From assembly GCA_000442125.1 (NCBI GenBank), contig KE546972.1, positions 1,510,022-1,574,021 of the forward strand: a DNA stretch of 64,000 nt, in the 5' to 3' direction. A program made the translations under genes and the position numbers. Each line of letters opens with the position of its first letter. Positions within the stretch are counted from its first letter, which is position 1. The notes under the pieces are model-generated. The model saw nothing but the letters and a program-made list of their open reading frames with translations. It had not been told where the DNA came from and made no database searches. Source of the DNA: Opeltia flavorubescens (taxonomy: Eukaryota > Ascomycota > Lecanoromycetes > Teloschistales > Teloschistaceae). This document shows, one piece after another, positions 1-11,530 of the stretch.

Positions 1-102
1 AGCCCCCTGGAGCATGTAGCCCCGCCATGATCGAATGATCTAGGTTTGATTTTCCAAGAATACCAAACCCATCCATCAATCCACCAAGCAACAACTCTCA
101 AC

Positions 103-569
103 ATGACATTCACACCCAAAACCCCCGCGTTCGAGAAAGCAATCAAGGACAGCCGCAACCTGAAAGCAAAGCCTGACAATGATGAATTACTTGAGGTAAT
201 TGCTCTGCGTTCTGCACCTCCCATTCCCTGATCTAGCTCTTACCATCTTTCTGCGTTAATCTGATGGCTAATATATAACATTCACGAAATAGCTATACTC
301 CCTCTTCAAACAAGGCAGCCAAGATCCCACATTCGAAGAAGCCACCAAGCCGGGCATGTTCGATTTGACCGTACGTGATTCCCTCCTTCCCTCCTTCTCA
401 AAGACTGTATGAAGACGAGAGCTGATTTTTGGCGGGGTGAATGCAGGGCAAAGCCAAATACAACGCTTGGAAAAAGGTCGCGGATGAAGGGTTGACGTAT
501 CAGCAGGCGCAGGAGAAGTATGTGAAGCTGGTTAATAGCTTGAAGGAGAAGTATGGGTTTGAGGGGTAG
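103..569 (+). CDS. ACB1: Acyl-CoA-binding protein (ACBP)
   Basis: Small cytosolic carrier that binds medium- and long-chain acyl-CoA esters and delivers them to lipid synthesis and degradation. Three exons are read: 103-195, 293-370 and 447-569, giving 97 residues, close to the usual 85-100 of the family. Conserved features seen are FEKAIKDSRNLKAKPDNDE at the N-terminus, LYSLFKQG, the GMFDLTGKAKYNAW block that forms much of the acyl-CoA site, and the C-terminal YVKLVNSLKEKYG helix. Both introns have GT..AG ends and splice the conserved LYSLFKQ and GKAKYNAW segments into frame. The start is the first ATG that precedes the conserved region. Nothing unusual; family assignment is secure. Confidence 0.95.
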
Positions 570-952
570 GGTGACAGTTTTGAGTGGAGGAAGAGGGAGG
601 GAGGTGGAATACTGTCTATCGGAGGGAGGTGGCATGCTTTATGAGGCATTCATGAAAGGCCGGCCATAGAGACTAAAGGACAGCATAATTACTGTACACG
701 ATGCCTACTCGTGCGTATGGAATGTCTTTTTGAGATGTATTTGTCCAATTGCAATCATAACCCTACGGAATCCAACAACAAGAAAATACACTTCGCCAAT
801 GTTTGCGAGAATTACACAAGCCAATTTCAAGACATGCCCCCAAACCCAACTGCAAATCAAACTCCTTGCGGTGGTCAGAGAAGTTGGGACGCACAGTGTC
901 CGCCGCGCAAGCACGCTGAATGTTCCAAATTTTCTGACCGCCGCGAGGCTCC

Positions 953-1486
953 CTAAGCCTGGTCAAAGATCCCGAGCTTTTCAACCACCTTCTCCGCCGC
1001 CTCCATCCCCCCATCCAAATACGCGGCTCCCACCACCGCCTCCACAGTCGCCGTCATAGTCTTCTGGGTTACGGCTCTCGCCCCCACCGCCAGCGTCACG
1101 AAACGATCCAGTCCATTTCTCCTCCCCACAGCGTCGAGATTTGCATTGGAGGTGATGTTGTTCCGACCAATGTCAAATGTCACACGTTCTTCCCAGGTAG
1201 GGTACCAATGGAGAGCGAGGAGGAGATCGAGAATCCTATCACCGAGGATGGCGAGGCGTTTATTACCGGAGCTGAAGCGTGGGTGGGAGCTTAGAGTGAG
1301 GTAGCTACCGGCGGCGAGGAGGGCTTCGTGTAGATAGAGGGGGTTTTCGAAGGTGTAGCCGAGGGCAATTTGGCAGGCGTGGATGGTTTCGAAGGTAAAG
1401 ATTGAAGGGTCGGACATTCTGGGGAGATGAAGCGGCCTTCGGTTTTGGTCCCTAGCATCGAATACTCGGAGTGGTGGGAGGGACAT
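953..1486 (-). CDS. Small RNase III-fold protein, catalytic residues partly lost
   Basis: Intronless, 177 residues, essentially one RNase III domain. The signature helix is at residues 75-87 (NKRLAILGDRILD) and the second conserved helix at 145-158 (TATVEAVVGAAYLD). Against the family consensus NERLEFLGDSVLD and ADTVEALIG, the Asp of GD (D83) and one Glu (E149) remain, but the other metal-binding acidic positions read Ala (A79, A146) and the first Glu reads Lys (K76). No double-stranded RNA-binding domain follows. By inference this is a structural, non-cleaving member, comparable to RNase III-like mitochondrial ribosomal proteins of fungi. The start chosen is the ATG at 1486; a downstream ATG at residue 24 is also possible. 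The upstream in-frame codons run through a GAT microsatellite and look non-coding. Confidence 0.75.
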   Translation of the reverse strand: MSLPPLRVFDARDQNRRPLHLPRMSDPSIFTFETIHACQIALGYTFENPLYLHEALLAAGSYLTLSSHPRFSSGNKRLAILGDRILDLLLALHWYPTWEERVTFDIGRNNITSNANLDAVGRRNGLDRFVTLAVGARAVTQKTMTATVEAVVGAAYLDGGMEAAEKVVEKLGIFDQA

Positions 1487-2505
1487 GATGATGATGATGA
1501 TGATGGTATTTTGCTGGAGTTTATGAAGTTTTGGGGGGAGCTTATATAGAGGGAAAGTGGGAATAAGATGATATGGAAGAGAAATCTGTTGGCTGCGTTG
1601 ACTCGTGGATATATACAAGAAGGGGAAACAAAGAATCCGCGCATATTGATAGCATCTTCTACGATTTGAGTAATTATTCCATTGAAATCAAAGAGAAACC
1701 GTGACTTAGCTGTTATTTGACTCAAATACTGTGATTTCGCGGACCGAATGTCTCATATAGCAGATCTTGCGACAATACCCCTCTAACGCAAACGATGGGA
1801 GCTAATCTTTGCTTCTCAAATCAACTCCTCAAAACATTGCAGGATCACGAGGTGTCAGCTCTTGCTCGACTTAAACTTCGTTAGGGAATTAACCGCAACA
1901 AATGAGCACGATTGGTGTTTGGCTCGTTGTGGGCGGAGTCATGAAACTGAAGTTCATCAGAGCAGAAACATCACAGTCTGTATTCGTCTCCTAGTAGAAT
2001 ACGTGAGACCGGTAAGAAACCTGATTAAATTGCTTTCATTTCTAAGGATCTAAGAATTTGTCTGAAAATGGGGTTCGCCTACGCGCCTAAGGTCACATGA
2101 TCAAGAAACGAAAATGCCGCGAGTCAAATCCCTGAACTGTAACAAACTCGTCATCTCGAATTCCCCGAGTAAAGTATTATAGAGGTTTTAAAATCCTGGC
2201 TAGTCGTCAAACGCCGTAAATGGTCCCAGTAGCTAAGTGCAATGATAGATGACACACGGCATGCAAACATTCTCATCTCCAACTGCTTTCTTTGGAGATT
2301 ATTGATTCTGCTGAGAAGTGCACCCCGCTCAAGTGAAGCCAGTGGCTCTACTCCAGTACAGCAGGTACACGCGCTTTGCGGCTCGTGAATATGTATGAGT
2401 AGGGTGGGATTAATGCAATAGAGCTATGGTATACACGGCATATGTACTAATTCCATGACCAAAGAAAATCGAACATAAGGATCATCAGCAGTAGTATTCA
2501 TCCCG
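1487..2505. other. Intergenic, about 1 kb
   Basis: This lies between the 5' end of the RNase III-like gene and the 3' end of the phosphate carrier. A short GAT/ATC microsatellite (about 1485-1506) sits at the gene start. I see no convincing coding segment, tRNA or repeat. Confidence 0.5.
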
Positions 2506-3709
2506 TTAATGACCACCCGTTGTCGGTAAGCCCAAAGAAACCTTAAAGCTATCGTAGATCAGCCATTGGAAGGCTGTCAGTGTTCCAATCTGCAAAAAAG
2601 TTTCTATCAGCCAAGATCTGAAACAATTACATCAATTTGGAATCCCTTACCATCGCAATTCGCACTGGCAGACCATTCCACAGACCCTTGAAGCCGATGT
2701 TGCCGTATATTCTCGACATGGCTTTCCCGCCGCTTTCACCAGCTGTCATCCCGTTAGCATACCAGCGGATGCAATGAATTCGGTCCAACGATAGGGAAAC
2801 TCACGTTGTCGGTCCGCGTTCAACTTGCTGACCATCACGTCCGCCGGATGACTTATGACCGCGCATCCAATACCCGCAATATAGCCTCCGAGGAACGATA
2901 CTCCCGTCTGCTGCAGTGCGTTATAGCTCTCCTTCGGTTTCCCTAGCGTCTTGTATATCTCATTCACAGTCGTCTCAAACGTCGCAAATTTGACCATAGT
3001 ATACGGGATCTGTCTCCCCCAGAGCGGGTACAATCCCTTATACAACCCGCCAATTCCCTCCTTCGCCGTCACCTTCGTCCAACCTTCCCTCAGCGAGTTT
3101 GCATACGGCGGCAACGTCGTCTGCATCCTGACTTTGACGGCTTCGAAGGGACAGAGAGCAATATCGGCGAGGAACTCCGCCGAGGCAGAAGCGCCGAGGT
3201 ATACGAATGTTTTGTTGGTATTGGGGAAGAGCTTTTCGCCGTAGTAGTATTTAAATACTTCATAGAAGCCGTATTTTCCGGCGCCTTGAAAGGAGTAGCC
3301 GACGAAGGTGGGAGCCCAGCCGAAGAAGACGCCTCGGAGGCCTTCTTTGGCGAAGATACTGCGCCAGGCAGAGAGGTTGGAGGTGTAGATGCTCGGGTCG
3401 ACTTGGCGCCGACATTTCACCTGTTGTTTGGATTTTTAGCTAGAATGCCACATATGCGTCGTTTGTGGGCGATGTATGGGTGAGATGACTAACAAGATCG
3501 AGGGGTGTGACAGCTACGATGAAATTAGCCTCGAGCAACTCAGATCGCTCATACATGGGTCATTGAGTGTGAATTGACGAAGGCTTACATGTGTGAGTAG
3601 GACCGCAAGATATAATGCCTCCGAGACCGCAAGCAGCGAAATAGGTTGGTGAGTAGAGCTCAATGTTGCCCTTCGACGGGGCGCGGCCCTCCATCTTTGT
3701 GGCAGCCAT
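2506..3709 (-). CDS. Mitochondrial phosphate carrier
   Basis: Inner-membrane mitochondrial carrier family protein importing inorganic phosphate for ATP synthesis (Mir1/Pic2 group; some Pic2-type members also carry copper). Five exons: 3589-3709, 3494-3513, 2805-3420, 2651-2742 and 2506-2589, totalling 310 residues, normal for the family. The first repeat carries the carrier signature as [13 protein letters not shown], split by two introns. The second has [12 protein letters not shown], followed by [21 protein letters not shown], typical of phosphate carriers. The third has [16 protein letters not shown], continuing to [17 protein letters not shown]. Exon 2 is only 20 bases long and encodes the start of the first PxD motif. 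Whether it is the Mir1 or the Pic2 orthologue cannot be decided by eye. Confidence 0.93.
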
Positions 3710-4065
3710 TGTAGGCAATTGTGAGGTAGGTAACTTCCAGGATCGATCTGTAAAGTTGAAATAGGTTATAGTTCTTCTGTGAAAGACCTACAAGCTCGCA
3801 GAAAACAAGAATCGCTGTCGGATCGTTTGGAATCGGAAGCGGTGATAACGGGCGGAAACGGCGGGAACACCTGTGACATCATCCGTGAAAGTCGGCATGT
3901 CGGCATATCGATTTGCGGGATTGTACGGCAAGAAAGATTACACCATTGAGGGTGGCTTAGGTGGTATGAGGTGAGCAGTAGTAAGGTACGGCTATCCAAC
4001 GGCTTATTCGAGAGAAGAAAAAACCAAGTGGTACAGCGGAGACGAGTTTTGACAGAAATCTAATC
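3710..4065. other. Intergenic between phosphate carrier and hydrolase
   Basis: About 360 bases serve as the upstream region of the phosphate carrier and the 3' flank of the hydrolase. I see no gene. Confidence 0.5.
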
Positions 4066-5450
4066 TTATGTGTCTGATGCTATGCCATCGATCTGCACAA
4101 TATCTGGACCTATCACTTGCTGAATCATTTTCGTAAGATCCTTCAGCCCCTTTGTCCGCTCGGCTTGTGTATCAGCTAGAAAAAGAGACACGACAGGCCA
4201 AGCATGAATCTGACCTGGCTCTTCTCGTACCCTAACGGCGCAACCGCTCCTTCGGAGCAAGGCAATGAGATCCCGGACTTCAGGCCCGAAAACCTCCTCA
4301 GAACCATACATGAAGCAAAACCCACTTGACGGGGATGCTCTTACCCACCAATCCCGGTCCTTACATACGCCTGGGGAGACGATCGGATCTTTAAGATTTG
4401 CTGAGTTGCCTGCGTACTGACGGCCATAAAGATGAAGACTATCCGCATTGAGATAATCGCTTGGAGTATCTCGATTCTTGGGCGTTACGAGTGTTACCCA
4501 TGGGGATATCAGCGTTGCAAAACCTGGACGTCGTTTGGCGGGATATGATGACTTCGATAGACGAAGGAGGAGACTAAGCTGGAGGGTGGCGCCAGCGGAA
4601 TCGCCAGCCAGGCAGATTCGCGAGGAATCTTTAATGATGTGACAGACGTGATCATAACCGGCTACAGTCTGTTCCAGTTGACTTGGGAACTTCTCATCTG
4701 GTACCAAGGTGTATTCCAAAGCGAATATTGCGGGATTACGATACCCGGCTTCACGAAGAAGAGTGAGCCACGCTAAGAGAAATTCGAGATAGAAATAGCT
4801 GGAACCCATGGAAAAGCCACCACCTATATCGTTTAGTCATCTGGAAGAAAGGCAAAGTTTTCGGACGAACCATGACAGTAGTAGATCACGAGGTCTGGTC
4901 GCTTGGATTCTTCTACAGTCACCCATAGGCCTACAGTCTTCGACTTATACGGAGTCCTCTGAAGCAGAGTAAGTGTTGATTTTCATTTAAGTTCATCTCA
5001 AAACACCAAAAACCTACAAGGGTGACTTCACGCCATGTTAAGGGCGAATGGAGGAATCCGTGGCGTAACATGCGGAATCGGAGGAAAGGGAGTGCAACAC
5101 CCTTGGAGAAAAACACCCGACCAATATCTGCAGGAATAAAAGCGAATGCATATCGGACAATGCGAATTACCAGGTNCTGGAAAAGTGAGGCATGTTGGAC
5201 GAAAGGGGATCTTTCTCGTTTGCGTGTGAAGTACCGCTCGCGGCAGAGTTGGTAGGGTAGTTGGAGGACTGAGTTCGTTTCAACTCTGATCCAAATTCTC
5301 CTTCGTTTCAACAGCGGACTTACGGACAAAAGGCACTGCTTTCAGGACACAGGCTAAGAGCTGGAAGATGTTCACATGGAGAAGAAGCTGTGGAGCTAGG
5401 AAGACAAGGAAGACAAGGCAGTCCAGATAAGAGATCTGCCCGAGTATCAT
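4066..5450 (-). CDS. Alpha/beta hydrolase, hormone-sensitive-lipase-like esterase
   Basis: Four exons (5324-5450, 5018-5268, 4871-4958, 4066-4823) give 407 residues. The N-terminus (residues about 5-40) is a hydrophobic segment rich in Leu/Val/Phe ending AVPFV, as in fungal membrane-anchored members of this group. The oxyanion motif HGGGF (155-159) is assembled across the third intron. The nucleophile is S231 in GDSAG. An acidic residue in GSEEVFG (near 331) and H362 in GQIHAW complete the triad. The substrate cannot be read from sequence; relatives include esterases and steryl acetyl hydrolases. One codon in exon 2 contains an N (5176). It shares a 440-base upstream region with the divergent RING/RS gene. 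Confidence 0.85.
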
Positions 5451-5890
5451 TACAGATAATTTGGAAACGAGCCCACTATTCAGAAAATTCACAATGAAAA
5501 TAGAGTGCAAAAAGAATGAAAAAGGCAAAGTAAAACTCAACAGAAATAAATCGAGCAAAAACTGTCGAGGCATATAGAGCAATAATCATGACAACCACGC
5601 CCCTGGTCTGGCGCTTACTAAAAGAGGATTAGAGCTCGCGCTAGGACTTCACTGCCCTATCAAACTTTCGTGCATTAAGCTTTTCCACTACAGCTGTTCA
5701 TCACATACAGCTATTGTAATTGTGAAGATTGTTGTATTGATTGTCACATGGCATTGCGGCTGCTATTGTGTCGAGGCAGACGCCTATCTTCATCAGTTTT
5801 CGGTGGACTACCTTTCCAGAACCCTTAACCTCTCAATCCAACCAACCTCGCCTTTTCCATTAAACTTCAAGCTGCAATATCACCTTCACC
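5451..5890. promoter_or_regulatory. Shared divergent upstream region
   Basis: The 440 bases between two divergently read start codons must hold the promoters of both the hydrolase and the RING/RS gene. No specific element is assigned. Confidence 0.4.
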
Positions 5891-8800
5891 ATGGATCCAA
5901 TACTATCGAGCATTGCCGAGTGAGACTTCCCAACTGGTCTCTCGTACCCACGTTGCGCAAGCTGACTAGTAGCTCCAGCTCTCTTGCCATGGAGGATATC
6001 CCAGTAAAGCTCCGATGCGCAGCCTGTAACAAGCTTGCTACCAACGCGTTCCGTACACCATGCTGCGATCAATCCATTTGCGAAAACTGTAAGTTGATGA
6101 TCTCAGAAGTCGCTTGCACTTGCTTCTTGGACTAATTGTTGCAAGGCCAATCCTCGCTGCCCCAAGCTTGTCCCATCTGCTTGCATGAACCTGTCAAAGG
6201 CGAAGATTGCAGACCCAACAGAACCCTTCGAATGACAATCAAAGCTTTCTTAAAAAAATTAATGACCGAGAGAGAGAAGGCACAAAAAAAGCAGGCCGTG
6301 GAGCACGCAAGTATTACCCCAGCTGCAGTCCAATCAGCACCTGGTGAACAACCTTCCTCCGCTGCACCTGGAATCACCACTGCAGCCCAATCAAACTTTC
6401 AAAATGGTGCCCCGCAAGGCTCGCAAGAAGTTGGAAGCAAACAGCTCTCAACCGATCCAACAAAGCCTTCGACAGCGAGCGAGACTTTGCCCACGGAAGC
6501 GCAGAAGGACGTTCCCCAACCATCTATCGAGGTAGGTCTGCTGCTCTATTCACGTTTGATACATGCTAATTCACGGCAGACTACTGAGGATCATGTACGA
6601 GAAGACTCATTTCAAGAGCAGGCTCGGGAGGAAGCTGCGGCCTTGGAACAGACCGGCGCCCAGAATGACGGTTCACAACCATTACAGAACCAGCAAAATG
6701 CACAAACGCAAGGCTCGGGTCAGCAATGGCTCGCTGCAAATGGAGTAGGTCAAGGAATGAATGGTGGAGGTCTTGGATTCGACGGAATGAATAATGGGTT
6801 CCCCAACATGGGTTTCGCCAACCCTGGGGATTTGAGTGCTATGATGCAATTCATGCCAAACAATGCTATGAACGGCTTCCCCAATATGATAGGTCAGTCC
6901 TTACCTATGATATCCTTTGGGTTCACAGCAACTTTGCTAACGTCTTCCTAGGTATGCCAGGTATGCCGGGAATGGGAATGGACGCAATGCAAGCCATGTC
7001 TCAGAGTATGTTCGGTGGTTTTGGCGGACCGGGCATGGGCATAAACGGTATGAATGCGGGTATGGGCTTTCCCGCAGGACAGGGGTGGAATGGAGGATTC
7101 AACGGGCAGCCCGGATCTTGGATGTCAGGACAAGATAAATTCAATCAAAATGCATATGGCGGTCATGCAAATGGTATGGGAGGTGACTTTGGTGCCAATG
7201 CTGGCTATGCTGGATATAACATGCCATCGCAACAGGGCAACTACAACCAGATGAATCACCACCAATTTCCTAGTCATGATTTCCAAAATGGGTACCATGG
7301 TCAAGGCTTTCATAACAGAGGACGCGGTCGAGGCCGTGGCTACTCGTATTCTTCTCGTGGCCGGGGAGGATATAATCAGGTAATGTCTGGTAATCATACT
7401 AACCATGAACCTTTTCATCACCAGTATCCGCAGCATCAAGACAATTCGTATCCTCAAAACTCGCAGCAGCCCCAAGAATCAGAAGATCTAGTTGACGAAT
7501 TTGGACGTGACAAGACCAAGCACGCGAAGGCTGAAGAAGCCACGGATGAGCAGATTGCTCGAGAAATGGCTCCGGGAGATGCAGATGAAAGTCCAGAAGC
7601 ACCTGCCGCTGCCGTACTGGAAGACACCAAAGTTACCACAGACGTAAAATCTGAACCGCAGAACAGCTCCGTGAAGAATAACAAATCCCAATCGGACTCC
7701 AACAAAAATGATGCGGATAACGAGAGACAGGCTAATGGTTGGAGAGAAGAGGCAAGGCCCGCCCCAATCCAAACATTCATCTCGGATGAGCAATCACAAG
7801 AAATGCCTACACAACCTACTTCAGCTGTCGCTAATGGTAACACCATGATGCCCCCACCTAGTCCTGCGACTGTACAACCCACACATCCATCTTCCCATGT
7901 CGAAGGACCCTACGACTACAATGCTCGAAGCCATGTATCAAGTCGAGGACTTCCTCGAGGTCCCTCCGATCCACGAGGGTTTGGTAGAGGACGCGGATCA
8001 GCCCATCTTCCTGATGAAACCACTAACCACATAAGACACGGCTCGCATTCATCCTCAGCACCCATTACTACTCCGATCGAACCCAAGGGTCTCGGCGTAG
8101 AAGGTGCTCCCAAAGGGCCCAAGGCTATGCGAGAGGGTCTACCCAATACGGGAATCCGTGGTGGAAGAGGCTTCTCAATCGTCGGTCGCGCATCGTCAGC
8201 GGCGCATGGTCGACCAAATGGGAATGCCCGATCGAGAAGGTAAGCACTCCTCCATTACGAAAGTTCCTTGTTTTCTATCCCAGCCTCACACCGATTCTAG
8301 CCGATCTCCAACTCGCTCTCGCTCCCCCTCTCGACACCGATCCCGTCACCACCGCTCTCACCGTCACCGGTCTCCCAGCGCTTCAGACAGCAGCGAACAC
8401 GAGCGCGAGCGTGAGCGCCGCCGTGAACGCCACCGCCGTCGTTCTCACAAACACGACCCTTCAGACGAAGAGAAAGAATCACGCGCTTCCCCCACCCACC
8501 GCTCCTCCCATCGAAGCCGTCGAGACCGATCCCAAGACCGTGACGAAGACGGCCACAGCACCCATCGCCGCTCCCACCGTTCCCGCCGCGAGCGAGACCA
8601 CGAAGGCGAATCCCGCTCCACGCGCAGACGCTCACGTACACCACCTACCGAAGAATCCATCAACCACAGCAATAACAAGATAACCGACCCATCATCCACA
8701 TCCTCCTCGCGAAAACGCCGAGAACGGGAGTACGACCGTGAAGAGGAAGAAGACTACGAACAGCAGCGTCGCGAACGAAAACGTTCCCGCCGCGACTATG

Positions 8801-9234
8801 AATATGCAGACGAAGCAGCACATCCCTCCACCTCACATACAATAACATCCGAGAAACAAATCCCCTCCTCATCATCCGCCCTCCGCAACAGTGATTCCCA
8901 ACAACAATCCTCACGACATCACCATCACCATCAATCTAACCACAATATATCCAACAACCATAATAAAACCTCCACAAACAAAGAATCCAATTCCTCCCTC
9001 GACCCCCACGAATTAGAGCGACAAGCAAGAAACAAAGAGCGTCTGCAAAAGGAACTCCAGAGACGAGAAGCCATGGAGGGGAAAGGCGTTGCAGGAGGAG
9101 GAGGAGGTAGAAAGAGCGGGGGTGCGGCTGGTGGAGGAGGGGCGTTGGGAAGGAGAGTCAGCTATAAATATGAGGATGAGCTGGAGGGGCATGATAGGGT
9201 TGAGAGGGAGAGGGAGGCGGGGAGGTGGGCATGA
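5891..9234 (+). CDS. RING finger protein with RGG-like and RS-rich regions
   Basis: Six exons read: 5891-5919, 5970-6088, 6146-6531, 6580-6892, 6952-8239 and 8301-9234 (1022 residues if no further intron is removed). The N-terminus starts MDPILSSIA and leads into a RING-type motif: CAACNKL, then CCDQSICENC, then CPICLHE, followed by a conserved KAFLKKL helix. The middle is low-complexity Gly/Met/Asn/Gln, ending in RGRGRG and SSRGRGG. The tail after the last intron is an RS/RE region (SPTRSRSPSRHRSRHHR) with a basic coiled segment ending GRRVSYKYEDELEG. RING plus RS parts recall the RBBP6/Mpe1 family, but the N-terminal DWNN domain and a zinc knuckle are not seen. Likely a nuclear ubiquitin ligase acting on RNA processing (inference). 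Two introns, 6532-6579 and possible 7380-7424, are multiples of three without stops. Confidence 0.82.
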
Positions 9235-10325
9235 TTTTTCCGGAGGCCTTGGAGGAGAGGGTACTGTGGATAGGGAAGCGGCCAGGGAGAAAGGTGGTTC
9301 GCAATAAACAGGGTCATTTGGAGCGGGAATTCTAAGAGACAGTGACCCCTTTTCCGGATGATTTGCTTGCAAGGGGCGAGAACACAGAAAGACGGAAACG
9401 AAAAGCGGAAACCAAATACCTTCCTAGAATTTTTCATGGTGATGTACAAGCCTAATAGATAGTGGGCTGAGCTTGGTAGTGAAAGAACCCATCCATTTGA
9501 TCCTGATCTTTAAGTAGTTGTCTCTTCGCTGCCTGCACGCGTGATATCCTGTGCTCCTTATATTCTTTATCCTTGTTTGATATTCTTCAAGACTAGGAGA
9601 ATTTAAATGCGTGAAAGATGTAGAGTAAATGTCAAAACATCCAAATCGTGTCATTATCAAACCGCCGCTGCACGGTTGGTTATATTGGAGCAAAAACACC
9701 GAATTCATGATGGTGAATATTGATTTTTGAGGCAATCCGAATCTTCGCTATCTGAGGTTTGGGATTTACGGTAGAGAATCTTTTTCTCTTATATCTTAGG
9801 AATCTGGAATTTAGATTTTCCTAGAATGATTACTATTCTGCAGACATGTGAGTCTTCGGGATGAAAGCTCCCCTTAGTTTTCGATTTTCTTGAGAAACTT
9901 ATTTGTAGGAGGAGGGAACAGTAAGATAAGATCATGGATTACTGAGGTCCGAGATATATTGTTGTGTAAGGTGATAGCTATGAGAACGATCTATACGATA
10001 GTATATTGAAGATCGTAAATAGACAGATGTCTGTCTTTGAGAGATATGATGAGCCCCGACTGTATCCTTACAATATGAGAGACGCCCTATCGCTAAGCCA
10101 ACGAATGTCCGGGCAGAGGTAGTTGGTAAACGATTGAAGGCTCGGTTATCAGGCATAATGAAATCTGTTTTCCGTACAATCTTGAGCCGAATGTGTCCAG
10201 GATGAACGAGTGAGATCATGCAATGAATCCGATGCAGCCAAATGCCATTGAATCAACGAATGAAGGCCGAAATTTATGCAGCAGGAGAGGTTCACACTGC
10301 ATGGTGTCGTAAGAGCATTTGTGGC
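9235..10325. other. Convergent 3' intergenic region
   Basis: About 1.1 kb between the 3' ends of the RING/RS gene and velC. It is moderately AT-rich and I find no supported gene. Confidence 0.5.
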
Positions 10326-11530
10326 TCAAGATTTTGTTGAAGCTCTGCCGTCGTTGCCTCTTCTGACACTGACAGAGGCGCCTTGACTTTTCAGATTCAT
10401 CATCAAATCTGTACTGGGTGTCATTCCAGGGAAGTCCTTTGCAGTAAAGACTTCAAAGATTTCGCTCTCGATCACCCCTAGTATAGGTGAATCGCCGCTA
10501 GGGACCAGGCCTTCCAAGCGCTGCTGAACAAGCTGAAATCGGAGTCGATAGTGACCCGCTTGCCGACAGGAGAGATCAGGAAATATGAAGAAACAACCGA
10601 GTCGTGCATGTTCAATCTTCGAAGCAGGCGCAGCCGGGTCAACGCCAACAAACGGAGAAACCATGATGCTACCGGTCAATCCACGGCTCATTCTCCGTGG
10701 ATCATGACTGTCTCGGGTCTGAGTGATGTCGGAGCCAAAACGATCAACAAGGGAGCAGTGGAGGCTGTTGTGGGGGTTCCGAAGAGCGTCAACGTCAGCT
10801 GCAGACCTGGGGTCGAAATCTCTCAGGGATAATTGAACGATTGGAGGCGGATCAATGACCCGGCGATCTCGTTGACCCATGCCGCAAGCACGGGCAGCCA
10901 TAGGCTGCTGACGAATTGTGAGATCATAACGGCTTGTGCTGGGATACATCATTAACAATAGCTGCATCTGAAACTAATTGAAGTATTTTACCTGTCGTCC
11001 GCTTGATAATCGAGGCCCCCGGAATTACTGCGGTGTGACGCTGGAGTAGTTATGCTGGTCCTAGAGCCCGTTACTGACGAAACAGATCCATATCCGTAGC
11101 TCGGAGCAAAAGGATCGACCCGCGGTTGATGGTCCCTTGGGGTAGGTTCAAGAATCGATGGATTGAAGCGACCAGGTCGCGGAGGCCCTGTAGAATTCAT
11201 TGGCGTCTGGTAAGGGCTCAATGGCAGCGAAGGAGGGGCTGAATATGGTGGCTGATATTGTACAGACTGATGTGAATGATTGGGATAAGACGGAATGGAT
11301 CCTAGTGGATTTGAAGTAGTTTGCCACGGGTTGCCGTAGGCAGTACTGCGAGCACGGTTTGAATGCAAGACATTGTGATGATCTGATTGAGTCTGTTGGA
11401 TGGGTTTTATGTATGTTGACTCCATCAACGTTGGTGACCGATGAGCCAAGGAGGCTTGCGTCTTGTCCTTCTTGTCGGATGGCGAAGGAATCCGGTACGG
11501 GCTCATCGATGGTACTTCTTTGTCAGCCAT
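10326..11530 (-). CDS. velC: Velvet-domain regulator, VelC type
   Basis: Velvet proteins are NF-kappaB-like fungal transcription regulators that pair with each other to control sporulation, sexual development and secondary metabolism. Two exons are read: 10992-11530 and 10326-10938, joined through a 53-base intron, giving 383 residues. The first half is Pro/Ser/Gln-rich and disordered. The velvet domain fills the second half: YDLTIRQQPMAARACGMG, RDRRVIDPPPIVQLSLRDFD, then NSLHCSLVDRFG, LTGSIMVSPFVGVD, LGCFFIFPDLSCRQAGHYRLRF and EVFTAKDFPGMTPSTDL. A C-terminal velvet domain after a long disordered region is the VelC layout; VosA and VelB differ in motif or order. The true start may lie in an upstream exon, since the frame is open to an acceptor-like AG near 11618. 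Confidence 0.85.

Noticed and set aside
8297-8914. Several open frames on both strands inside the RS-rich exon
   Set aside because: They are shadows caused by the CG/AG-rich codons of the RS domain; the plus-strand RS frame explains the region.
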